Assembly: GCA_905215725.1 (NCBI GenBank)
Contig: CAJMRD010000052.1
Location: 1 to 14,839, forward strand
DNA length: 14,839 nucleotides
Direction: 5' to 3'
Source: an uncultured bacterium
GTDB lineage: Bacteria; Actinomycetota; Coriobacteriia; Coriobacteriales; Coriobacteriaceae
In this document: positions 6,310-12,706 of the stretch, one piece after another
How positions within the stretch are numbered: position 1 is the stretch's first letter
Layout: each line of letters opens with the position of its first letter
Program-made: the position numbers and the translations under genes
Notes under the pieces: model-generated
Seen by the model: only the letters and a program-made list of their open reading frames with translations
What the model was told of the DNA's origin: nothing
Database searches by the model: none

Positions 6310-9300
6310 GACGCTCACCTCCCTTCGCATTCGTCTTGCGACGAATGTGCATCCAAACCGCAGCAGCGCAAAGCACCGCCGCGCCGGCAAGGTACGTCAG
6401 AGTGACGCCCGACATACCAGAAAGGGGCAAAGAGGTGGAGTAGGTGTTGGTGAAGGTGGGGTTGTCAGTCGGTTGCTCGTTCTCATGACCGTTGGCGTCG
6501 ACCTCGTAGTAGGCCGGCTTGCAGGTCAGATGTCCTTTGCCGTCATCCTCTGCCGTCACAACAACCTTAAAGGTCTTGGTGTCGTTCTTGTAGCCTTCGT
6601 GTTTGGTGCCATCGGGCTTGCTGGCGTCGCATTCACAGATGTAGTAGGTGACTGTTGCTTTGCCACCAGTGAGATCTTTGATACCAAGCGGGCCAATCGT
6701 CTGATTCGCAAACGTCACCGTTGCCTCATTGCCCGCCCCCTTACTAGTGCATTTGGTATCGAGCACCTGCTTGTTGCCACTGGCATCCTTGGTGTACAGC
6801 TCGAACTTGAACTTCTTCATCTCGCCGCCATCGACCTTCTTGGTCACCTGAGGTGTCCAGGTGCCTGAGGCCTGATAGGGAGCAAGTTCGTTTGTAAACG
6901 CAGGGTTGGAGTCGTTACCGATTTTTACGGTCGAGACGGTCTTATCGTTCGCATCTTCGATCCAACCATAGAAGTCAGATTCGCACGCGGTGAAGTCCGC
7001 TGCGCCTTCCTTTTTTACGGATACTGTGGAAGCGCTCTCATCAACTCCATAACGATTAATATCGATCCTCAAGAGGCTGGTCGTATCAACTGGTTTCGTA
7101 CCAACCTTTATATGTATTTTGTAAATAGCCTTATCAAACTTTGTTCCCTTTTCATCGATAGGAACTTCAACAAGGTAGAGGTCGTAATCGCCCGACTGGT
7201 AGTTCGCAGCCGTATCAATGACGATCTCTCCACTTTCATTAACGGTAACCTCGGGCGTCGCCTCGCATCCGTTTGCGTTAAGTGAGCCGTCCGTATTCCA
7301 ATACGGCTCCCCAGCTGAATCGGCGGCTTTACCCAACAGCTTGAACTTATAGCCGTGGCCCGTGAGGCCTTGCGGTTCGCCGTCCTTCATGAGGACCTTG
7401 TTAGCCTTGACTTTGATTGCAGGATACACGTCCAGGGAAGTAACCTCACCGACGATGAGATCGCCGTTGGTCATGATGCCGCCACCATGGGTGTAGGAGT
7501 AGTTGCCACTGATGATGGTCGTAGCCGCGCCTTGCGCTTTTTCCTCGGCATCTGGGGTCGGATTAGCCTCAAGGCCGAACATCCACTTAGCCTCGGCACC
7601 GCCATTTGGGTCGATGGTAACCGGATTTCCGTCGCAGGTGCCGTGCCAGCCAGCTGAGCCGCCGCCGAGCATCTTGCCAAGAACAACGGCAATTGTCGAC
7701 GTCGCATTATCTTTATTACGTACCAAGAAGAAATCCTTATGGCCGGAATCTTGGAAGTCAGGAGTAACATAATTTGTTTCATCGTGGTCTTGATTTTTGT
7801 TGTTGCCGCCAGCGGAATAATGATACGTTCCCAGCGGATTGCCATCTTGATCAACGTTATCTTTGTTGCCATAGATAGCAGCGCCATATGAGTGCGAAAC
7901 GATTGTCTCGCCCGTAGGGCATGCGCCAATTCCGCCACTCCAGCCACCAGCTTTGTTGCCGGTGATAAGCGATCTGAGGATGTTAAGCCTACCGTGCTCC
8001 TGGATAAAGATGCCACCGCCGCCCCAGTCGCCACCACGGTCTTTAGTGCTGCCCGTCATGGTCTTGTTGTTGGTGATGTAAATCTTGCTGTTCTCACCAG
8101 CATTAATTGTTGCCATCGTACCGCTGTTGTTACCGCCAGCAATACGCAAGCCGCCGCCTTCGCCGTTAACAGATTTGTTGCCCGCAATCGTGCCACCTGT
8201 CATGGTAAACGTAATCGCTTTGCCCCAGAAGCCAGCGTAGATTCCGCCACCAGCCTCGTTGGAGTAGTTGGCCGTAACAGAACCGCCCGTCATGTTCAGT
8301 GTGCCACCATCGACAGAAGCAATACCGCCGCCGCCGAGCAGACCAAGGTTGAACTTTTCAGTGATATAGGAGTCGACGCGGTTGTTGGTAATATTTGCCG
8401 AGCCACCGATTGCAACATCAGCATTTTTGGTAAAGACGCCGCCGCCATAGCCATTATTGGGATTGTCGACGTCGTTATAGCGCTCCTTATACGTAGCGTT
8501 GCCAGAGATAACACCGCCTAAAAATTTCAGCTTGGCGCCATTGTCAGCATAGATGCCGCCGCCAGAAGCAGCTTTGTTTGCAGCGATTACGCCGTTGGTC
8601 ATTTCGAGCTTGGCATTTGTGCCCGTCACGCACAGGCCACCGCCCCAGCCGCCGCCGCTACCGTTGGTGACATAACCGCCAGAAATATTAACAGCGCCCC
8701 GAGAGAAAATAACGTGACCGTTGTTGCCCAGGGTACGAGGCGTTGTGATCATGCCACCCTTAAGGTTGAGCGTACAGCCGTCCGCAACAGAAATGACTTG
8801 ATTTACATATCCTTTTTTGCATGCAACGATAGCACCGAACTTGGTAACAGTGTGCTTGTAAGTTTTCTCACTGGTACCAAAACCGCTAGGCGTGCTTTCC
8901 GTTACGAAGTAAGTGAGTGATTGCGGAGTGTTTTCAATCCACTGCATCTCCGCAGTCTGACCAGGCTCATTACTGTCAGCCTCGACCGGCATATCCTCCG
9001 CTGCACCTTCGACAGTTAGCGTTGCGTCTCTTGAAACTGTAATAAAACTACAATCTTGGCCATTGACATCGCTGTTGCCGCTGTTGTAATAAAGCTTGTA
9101 GCATGCAAGGTCGATGGTGGTGTCGTGGCTAATAGTGATCGGTGCGGACGACCAAGCGTCACCCGTCAGACAATAGTTTCCGCCGTTGTTGAACTTATCA
9201 GTAACATCGCCCTGTATTTCGGTATAGCCCTTAGCATTCACGCTTGCGAGCGCAATCGCATTCTCATCACTATTACTATCATCCGCAGGCTGCTCAGCGC

Positions 9301-9619
9301 CCTCGAGATCAGTGCCATCAGACAACGGGGGCGTCCCGAGAGCATCGTCGCCAGTCTCATCGGCCTCGGCGTCGTCACTATTCTGGTTTTCGGTACCCCC
9401 GTTGGCAGTGTTGTCTACATCAGTGGGCTCACTTGAGGAATCCCCCATCACAGTTTCCTCGGCTGCACCCGTCTCGGCATCGTTTGCAATGGCCTGCGAG
9501 ATCGGAGGCATGACGAGCGACAGTACCAGGCTCAACACGGAGGCTCCGCACAAAACGCCTGCCAGTACACGACGCGTCGCTTTTTTACTCTGCTTAGTTT
9601 TTTCTGAATTCGCTTTCAT
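6302..9619 (-). CDS. Large beta-helix adhesin, probable tip pilin, LPLSG-anchored
   Basis: This 1105-aa secreted wall protein is probably the adhesive tip of the pilus. From ATG 9619 it has a signal peptide (about 1-45), an acidic low-complexity linker (about 47-123), and a long region (about 280-725) of irregular repeats such as GGGIYADNG, MTGGTIAGNKS and GGGIASVDGGTLNMTGG. This pattern is typical of right-handed parallel beta-helix adhesins. Two FctA/Spy0128-like isopeptide domains follow. The first ends in AFTNEL (about 907-912). The second runs from TPQVTKKVDGGEMKKFKFEL to TFTNTY (about 922-1059), with a candidate isopeptide Lys in VTKKV, Glu in YYICE and Asn in FTN. The sorting signal is LPLSG (1064-1068), then a membrane helix and a basic tail. 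GGAGGAG lies 6 nt before ATG 9619. First gene of the pilin operon. Confidence 0.92.
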   Translation of the reverse strand: MKANSEKTKQSKKATRRVLAGVLCGASVLSLVLSLVMPPISQAIANDAETGAAEETVMGDSSSEPTDVDNTANGGTENQNSDDAEADETGDDALGTPPLSDGTDLEGAEQPADDSNSDENAIALASVNAKGYTEIQGDVTDKFNNGGNYCLTGDAWSSAPITISHDTTIDLACYKLYYNSGNSDVNGQDCSFITVSRDATLTVEGAAEDMPVEADSNEPGQTAEMQWIENTPQSLTYFVTESTPSGFGTSEKTYKHTVTKFGAIVACKKGYVNQVISVADGCTLNLKGGMITTPRTLGNNGHVIFSRGAVNISGGYVTNGSGGGWGGGLCVTGTNAKLEMTNGVIAANKAASGGGIYADNGAKLKFLGGVISGNATYKERYNDVDNPNNGYGGGVFTKNADVAIGGSANITNNRVDSYITEKFNLGLLGGGGIASVDGGTLNMTGGSVTANYSNEAGGGIYAGFWGKAITFTMTGGTIAGNKSVNGEGGGLRIAGGNNSGTMATINAGENSKIYITNNKTMTGSTKDRGGDWGGGGIFIQEHGRLNILRSLITGNKAGGWSGGIGACPTGETIVSHSYGAAIYGNKDNVDQDGNPLGTYHYSAGGNNKNQDHDETNYVTPDFQDSGHKDFFLVRNKDNATSTIAVVLGKMLGGGSAGWHGTCDGNPVTIDPNGGAEAKWMFGLEANPTPDAEEKAQGAATTIISGNYSYTHGGGIMTNGDLIVGEVTSLDVYPAIKVKANKVLMKDGEPQGLTGHGYKFKLLGKAADSAGEPYWNTDGSLNANGCEATPEVTVNESGEIVIDTAANYQSGDYDLYLVEVPIDEKGTKFDKAIYKIHIKVGTKPVDTTSLLRIDINRYGVDESASTVSVKKEGAADFTACESDFYGWIEDANDKTVSTVKIGNDSNPAFTNELAPYQASGTWTPQVTKKVDGGEMKKFKFELYTKDASGNKQVLDTKCTSKGAGNEATVTFANQTIGPLGIKDLTGGKATVTYYICECDASKPDGTKHEGYKNDTKTFKVVVTAEDDGKGHLTCKPAYYEVDANGHENEQPTDNPTFTNTYSTSLPLSGMSGVTLTYLAGAAVLCAAAVWMHIRRKTNAKGGERRE

Positions 9620-9673
9620 CGATGTCTCCTCCCCAAGAGACCGCGATCTTGCTCTTTCACTATCAAACGTATC

Positions 9674-9694
9674 TGCGCAATCTGTAATTGCGCA
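9674..9694 (-). promoter_or_regulatory. Dyad in the 5' leader of the pilus operon
   Basis: A perfect 8-bp inverted repeat tgcgcaat / attgcgca with a 5-nt loop lies about 55 nt upstream of the tip pilin ATG, inside the predicted leader RNA. It could be a repressor operator or an RNA hairpin. The sequence alone does not decide between them. Confidence 0.45.
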
Positions 9695-9708
9695 CGCTTG
9701 TAGTACAT

Positions 9709-9738
9709 ATTGTAGCGATTGTTTGAACATCTAAGCAA
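9709..9738 (-). promoter_or_regulatory. Candidate promoter of the pilus operon
   Basis: On the minus strand TTGCTT (9733-9738) and TACAAT (9709-9714) are separated by 18 nt, a fair sigma-A match, giving a leader of about 80-85 nt. The -10 box overlaps one of two ttgtagcgawt direct repeats (9710-9720 and 9753-9763), which are 43 bp apart and could bind a regulator. Confidence 0.45.
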
Positions 9739-9910
9739 AAATACCGATAGTTTTGTAGCGAATTCTCAATTCTCTTGACATTTACTCAGATTTACTTTCG
9801 TATATTCGCTATTTAGTTTTTATTTCTGCTGGTAATTTAGTTGCCTATCATTTTTTAATAGCATTTTATTTATTTGCACAACATTTTGCTCAAGAGCAAG
9901 CATCCTGTGA

Positions 9911-9929
9911 ACGGTCGAAAATCGACCGT
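9911..9929. promoter_or_regulatory. Hairpin/dyad with flanking direct repeat, upstream of the pilus operon
   Basis: Eight-bp arms acggtcga / tcgaccgt enclose a 3-nt loop. The direct repeat gtgaacggt occurs at 9907-9915 and again at 9928-9936, straddling the dyad. This looks like a protein-binding site or small-RNA fold in an otherwise AT-rich, gene-free stretch. Confidence 0.4.
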
Positions 9930-10076
9930 GAACGGTAGGTCATTAACCGGGAGGAATAGACCACTAAATTGATGGGAATATCTTTAACTCATCGGTGGTT
10001 AGAAACGTAATGTTCAGACAACGTTATTTGGATTTTCGCGCAGATTTTAGGCATCAATTCGCCCAAATCGCCTGAG

Positions 10077-10111
10077 ACCACCGCAAAGGAGCCTGTCCCC
10101 TTTGCGGTGGT
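10077..10111. repeat. Short hairpin repeat, family B, copy 2
   Basis: Perfect 11-bp arms accaccgcaaa / tttgcggtggt enclose the family core aaaggagcctgtcccc (10085-10100). It begins 12 nt past the HAD phosphatase stop. No T-run follows on the minus strand, so a terminator role is doubtful. The arms differ from copies 1 and 4 (cgc in place of aca), and the change is matched on both sides of the stem. Confidence 0.83.
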
Positions 10112-10123
10112 TCTCCCCCGGCG

Positions 10124-10945
10124 CTACAGCAGATGTTCCTCGATAAAGATCGCGATGCCGTCTTTGTCGTTGCTGGCGGTTACAAAATCGGCGGCGGCAC
10201 GGGTGGCGTCGCTGCCGTTTGCCATGGCCACGCCTACGCCGGCGTCAGCCACCATGCAGGTGTCGTTGTCCGCATCGCCAAACACGCAGATGTTCTGGAG
10301 CTCCATGTCGTTGAGCTCCGCCACGCGCACAAGGCCGCGCGTCTTGGACACGCGCGGATCCATGAACTCGTAGAGCCGCTGCGTGGTTTGCAGAGCCGCC
10401 GCCTTAACAGTGTCATCGGCAAACGTCGACGCCCGCTCAATCACCCGCGGCATTACCTCGGGCGCCATGGTAAACATCACCTTGGGCTGCGGCTCGCGCA
10501 AAAACTCGGCAAAATCGACCACCTGGTAGGGCACGCCGTCGACGCGCGACAGGTGTTCGACGCACGCGTTGCTCTCGGGCACGTAGAACACGCCGTCTCG
10601 GGGGCAGACGGGCGTTGCCGGAAGGTCCGCCATGTGCTTGCAGATGCGCGCGATGGTCTCGCCAGGCAGCGGATAGCTCAGCTCGTTGATGTCGTGCGCG
10701 CGGTCGATGACCTCGGCGCCACCGCAGCCCACGAGCACGTCCACCAGGCCTTCGATGCCCCAGAGCTCGTACATGGCCTCGGTCGCGTGGGCGTCGCGCC
10801 CGGTGCACAGGCCAAAGAGCACGCCGCGCTCGCGCAGGGCGCGGATCGCCGCCACGGTGCGCGGGGACACCGTGTGCTGGCTCGTGAGCAGCGTGCCGTC
10901 GATATCGCAGAACACGGCTTTGATGTGACTGAAGGTGGTGTCCAT
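10124..10945 (-). CDS. Cof-type HAD-IIB family phosphatase
   Basis: This 273-aa cytosolic hydrolase of the HAD superfamily probably dephosphorylates sugar phosphates or related small metabolites; the substrate cannot be read from the sequence. The four HAD motifs are visible: FCDIDGT with nucleophile Asp14 and Asp16, LCTGRD with Thr48, Lys201 in RVSKTRGL, and FGDADND (223-228). The gap between motifs II and III holds the Cof-type cap. Length is normal for the family. ATG 10945 was chosen because AAAGG lies 5 nt upstream and MDTTFSHIKAVFCDIDGT is a typical N-terminus. The open frame continues 65 codons further, but it runs into the family A and B repeats. The gene stands alone between repeats. 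Confidence 0.94.
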   Translation of the reverse strand: MDTTFSHIKAVFCDIDGTLLTSQHTVSPRTVAAIRALRERGVLFGLCTGRDAHATEAMYELWGIEGLVDVLVGCGGAEVIDRAHDINELSYPLPGETIARICKHMADLPATPVCPRDGVFYVPESNACVEHLSRVDGVPYQVVDFAEFLREPQPKVMFTMAPEVMPRVIERASTFADDTVKAAALQTTQRLYEFMDPRVSKTRGLVRVAELNDMELQNICVFGDADNDTCMVADAGVGVAMANGSDATRAAADFVTASNDKDGIAIFIEEHLL

Positions 10946-11015
10946 GGGGGCCTTTCTGGGTTGTGCGGCGGTGTGGGGTGTATTCGTGAACGGCGTACAT
11001 GGTATACCAAGGCGC

Positions 11016-11032
11016 GGGCCGTTGGGGCCCGA
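11016..11032. other. GC hairpin in the HAD upstream gap
   Basis: Arms cgggcc / ggcccg with a 5-nt loop lie about 70 nt upstream of the HAD start, just left of the degenerate family B repeat. The gap 10946-11158 otherwise holds only repeats. ggtatacc at about 11001-11008 could contribute a -10 box, but no -35 is evident. Confidence 0.35.
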
Positions 11033-11034
11033 TC

Positions 11035-11062
11035 GACACAAAGGTGCCTGCCCCCGTGGTGG
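11035..11062. repeat. Short hairpin repeat, family B, copy 3 (degenerate)
   Basis: It has the family core aaaggtgcctgccccc (11040-11055) and a right arm gtggtgg, but the left arm is decayed to gacaca, so the stem is largely lost. It lies in the gap between the MFS and HAD genes, 36 nt left of the family A palindrome. Confidence 0.7.
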
Positions 11063-11097
11063 CCGAACCCGAAGGGCGGCCTGCCCGGAGCGCAAAG

Positions 11098-11154
11098 CAT
11101 CACAACATTCGACGCTTTTCGTCAAAATCGCGATTTTCATCGAATGTTGTGATG
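11098..11154. repeat. Long palindromic repeat, family A, copy 2
   Basis: Fifteen-bp perfect arms catcacaacattcga / tcgaatgttgtgatg surround a 27-nt centre with the palindrome aaaatcgcgatttt. The element matches the copy at 1033-1093 in arms, spacing and orientation, with only a few changes in the centre. It starts 4 nt past the MFS stop codon. No T-run follows, so it is not a standard terminator. Confidence 0.87.
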
Positions 11155-11158
11155 GTTT

Positions 11159-12439
11159 TTACTGCCTTGCGGCACGATCAAAATGCCGGCGTCCAAACAG
11201 CAGCAACGCCGCGGGAACCGCCGTCACAACCATGCCCGCCCCTACGAGCGTCTGCTGCACGCCAAATGTCGCCGCCAGCCATGGGGAAATTGCCAGCGGG
11301 GCCACGCCGGCGAACACGTTGCCAAAACCCATGACCGAGTTGACGCGACCGAGCTGCTCGAGCGGGGCCGTCGTTTGCACGATTGTGTTGTGGAGCGGGT
11401 TGACAACGCCCCAGGCCACACCCAGGACAATCTGGCCGATAAGGGCCACGCACACGTACGGTGTCCCCACGTAGAGCAGGCTTCCCAGACCCACGGACAT
11501 AAGCGCCACGAGCAGGGTTTTAAGGTTGACCAGGTGCGGCGGCAAGCGGAGCGCGGCCACGGCGCCCAGCACCGCGCCCACACCGCTGGCCGACGAGAGC
11601 CAGCCCATCCATTCGACACCGACGTGTAGGACATCACGGTAGAAGAACGATTCCAGCGGGTCGAAGGCGCCATAGCCAAAGTTCGAAAGGAAGATGATGC
11701 AGAAAAGTAGCGCGAGAACGTTGTTGGTAAAGACTGTCTTGATGCTGGTCGCGAAGGTTGCGCGGGTGGTCGTGCTGGGGTTGGAGCTTTGTCCCGCACG
11801 CTCCCCTTCCTCTGCCGAATCGGCATCCGCATGCCCGGCGACATGGCTGGTCTGCAGCCTAAAGCCCCAGCCGGCGAGAAGCGCCAACGCGGTAAAGAGC
11901 ATCATAAGCACGAACACCGCGCGCGACGACGCAGCCGCCGCGACAAAGCCGCCCAGCGTGGGGCCAACGATGATACTCACGTTTGAAAACATGGCGATGG
12001 CGGAGTTGATGTCTTTGAGCTCGACAGAATCGTCGGTAAGGTAGGCCGGATAGGATGTGGCGATGGACTGGGCGAACCCCATCACAAAGCCCAGGAGCAC
12101 CGCGCCGAGCAGGACGATGCCGGTCGCGCTGCCAAAGGCGAGGATTGACGCGCCGGTTGCCAGCGTGCCCACGATGCTCAGCAAGAAATGACGGCGCGGG
12201 CCCCAGGCGTCGAGCGCCGCGCCACCCGCAAAGGATCCCAGGATCACAAATACATTCATAAAAAGGACGGCCAGCGATGTCGCCACGACCGAGGCATCGT
12301 CTGCATAGGTGAGCGTTCCGATGACGCCGATAAAATAGCTGGTCTGAAACCCGGTGTAGATGAGAAAGCGCATCGCCACCAGGCGCTTGGCCTGAACGGA
12401 TAGCGATGGTTGAGGCTTTGAGAAAAGAGAGGCGAGCAT
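11159..12439 (-). CDS. MFS transporter, probable drug/siderophore-type exporter
   Basis: This 426-aa integral membrane protein of the major facilitator superfamily has about 12 hydrophobic helices. Its overall look is that of the EntS/MFS_3-like exporter group; the substrate is unknown. After the second helix a motif-A-like loop reads GGAALDAWGPRRHF (about residues 72-85). A second conserved stretch, INSAIAMFSNVSIIVGPTLGG-like, lies in helices 4-5. An acidic, Ser/Thr-rich cytoplasmic loop (about 195-232) separates the halves. ATG 12439 was chosen because AAGGAG lies 5 nt upstream. The frame can be read back to 12478, but that start has no ribosome site. It is a single-gene unit. A palindrome begins 4 nt past its stop, and an operator-like dyad precedes it. 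Confidence 0.92.
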   Translation of the reverse strand: MLASLFSKPQPSLSVQAKRLVAMRFLIYTGFQTSYFIGVIGTLTYADDASVVATSLAVLFMNVFVILGSFAGGAALDAWGPRRHFLLSIVGTLATGASILAFGSATGIVLLGAVLLGFVMGFAQSIATSYPAYLTDDSVELKDINSAIAMFSNVSIIVGPTLGGFVAAAASSRAVFVLMMLFTALALLAGWGFRLQTSHVAGHADADSAEEGERAGQSSNPSTTTRATFATSIKTVFTNNVLALLFCIIFLSNFGYGAFDPLESFFYRDVLHVGVEWMGWLSSASGVGAVLGAVAALRLPPHLVNLKTLLVALMSVGLGSLLYVGTPYVCVALIGQIVLGVAWGVVNPLHNTIVQTTAPLEQLGRVNSVMGFGNVFAGVAPLAISPWLAATFGVQQTLVGAGMVVTAVPAALLLFGRRHFDRAARQ

Positions 12440-12450
12440 GGAGACTCCTT

Positions 12451-12516
12451 GTTTCATACGAATGCGGACGGTGGGCATTCGCCACCGTCTGTCAAATCAA
12501 TCTATCCGCATGAAAC
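12451..12516 (-). promoter_or_regulatory. Operator-like inverted repeats upstream of the MFS gene
   Basis: gtttcatacgaatgcgga (12451-12468) is mirrored by tccgcatgaaac (about 12505-12516), an imperfect dyad with a 4-nt insertion in one half. Between them lie a perfect 8-bp stem gacggtgg / ccaccgtc (12467-12474 and 12482-12489) and a minus-strand TTGACA (12490-12495). No good -10 follows at 17 nt. The layout suggests a regulated promoter for the exporter, which often has its own regulator elsewhere. Confidence 0.4.
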
Positions 12517-12568
12517 ATTAAGGACGCATCAAGCCCCTTCTCTCCGTTTTTCGACCGTCATGAACTAC

Positions 12569-12605
12569 TTGGTAGATTGTAAGACATGTCCCACACATCT
12601 ACCAA
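12569..12605. other. Stem-loop next to family B copy 4
   Basis: Nine-bp arms ttggtagat / atctaccaa (12569-12577 and 12597-12605) enclose a 19-nt loop. It lies 8 nt left of the family B hairpin, in the gap between the moaC-mobB and MFS genes. Function unknown. Confidence 0.45.
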
Positions 12606-12613
12606 AGCAAAAA

Positions 12614-12646
12614 CCACCACAAAGGTGCCTGACCCCTTTGTGGTGG
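12614..12646 (-). repeat. Short hairpin repeat, family B, copy 4 (could terminate)
   Basis: Perfect 12-bp arms ccaccacaaagg / cctttgtggtgg enclose a 9-nt loop; the family core is at 12621-12636. On the minus strand the stem is followed by five T residues (12609-12613), so this copy alone could act as a second terminator behind the moaC-mobB hairpin. Confidence 0.85.
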
Positions 12647-12665
12647 AAATGGCGTTTGCCCAGAT

Positions 12666-12706
12666 AAAACCTGCCGAAATAAACCTGTTCCTATTTGGCA
12701 GGTTTT
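12666..12706 (-). terminator. Terminator of the moaA/moaC-mobB unit
   Basis: Ten-bp arms aaaacctgcc / ggcaggtttt, extended by an inner aaata / tattt pairing with one bulged base, overlap the moaC-mobB stop codon (12705-12707). The minus-strand side ends in TTTT. Together with the family B hairpin and its T5 tract it makes a likely tandem terminator. Confidence 0.75.

Larger units (their letters stand above)
9620..10123. other. 504-nt AT-rich regulatory region upstream of the pilus operon
   Basis: No credible gene is seen here. Besides the promoter, leader dyad and hairpin listed separately, there is a ttgctc-aa-gagcaa dyad (9886-9899), a tandem aattctc pair (9761-9774), a 10-bp-phased tttact pair (9781 and 9791) and, at the HAD end, a family B hairpin. 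The composition is much AT-richer than the flanking housekeeping genes. Confidence 0.6.

Noticed and set aside
4648..6405. Plus-strand 585-codon frame opposite the minor pilin
   Set aside because: Gly/Arg/His-rich shadow with no domain; the minus strand has a signal peptide, E-box and sorting signal.
7471..8037. Second minus-strand frame inside the tip pilin gene
   Set aside because: It lies in a different frame within a long gene that has clear repeats and domains; its composition is that of a frame-shifted shadow.
9775..9806. Plus-strand TTGACA ... TATATT promoter
   Set aside because: The spacing is 20 nt and no plus-strand gene follows for hundreds of bases; it probably arises by chance in AT-rich DNA.
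10077..10111. Family B hairpin as an intrinsic terminator for the HAD gene
   Set aside because: No T-run follows on the minus strand. Listed instead as a repeat; only copy 4 has a T tract in the right place.
10946..11140. 65-codon N-terminal extension of the HAD phosphatase
   Set aside because: The extension is translated from the family A and B repeats. The ATG at 10945 has a ribosome site and gives a standard HAD N-terminus.
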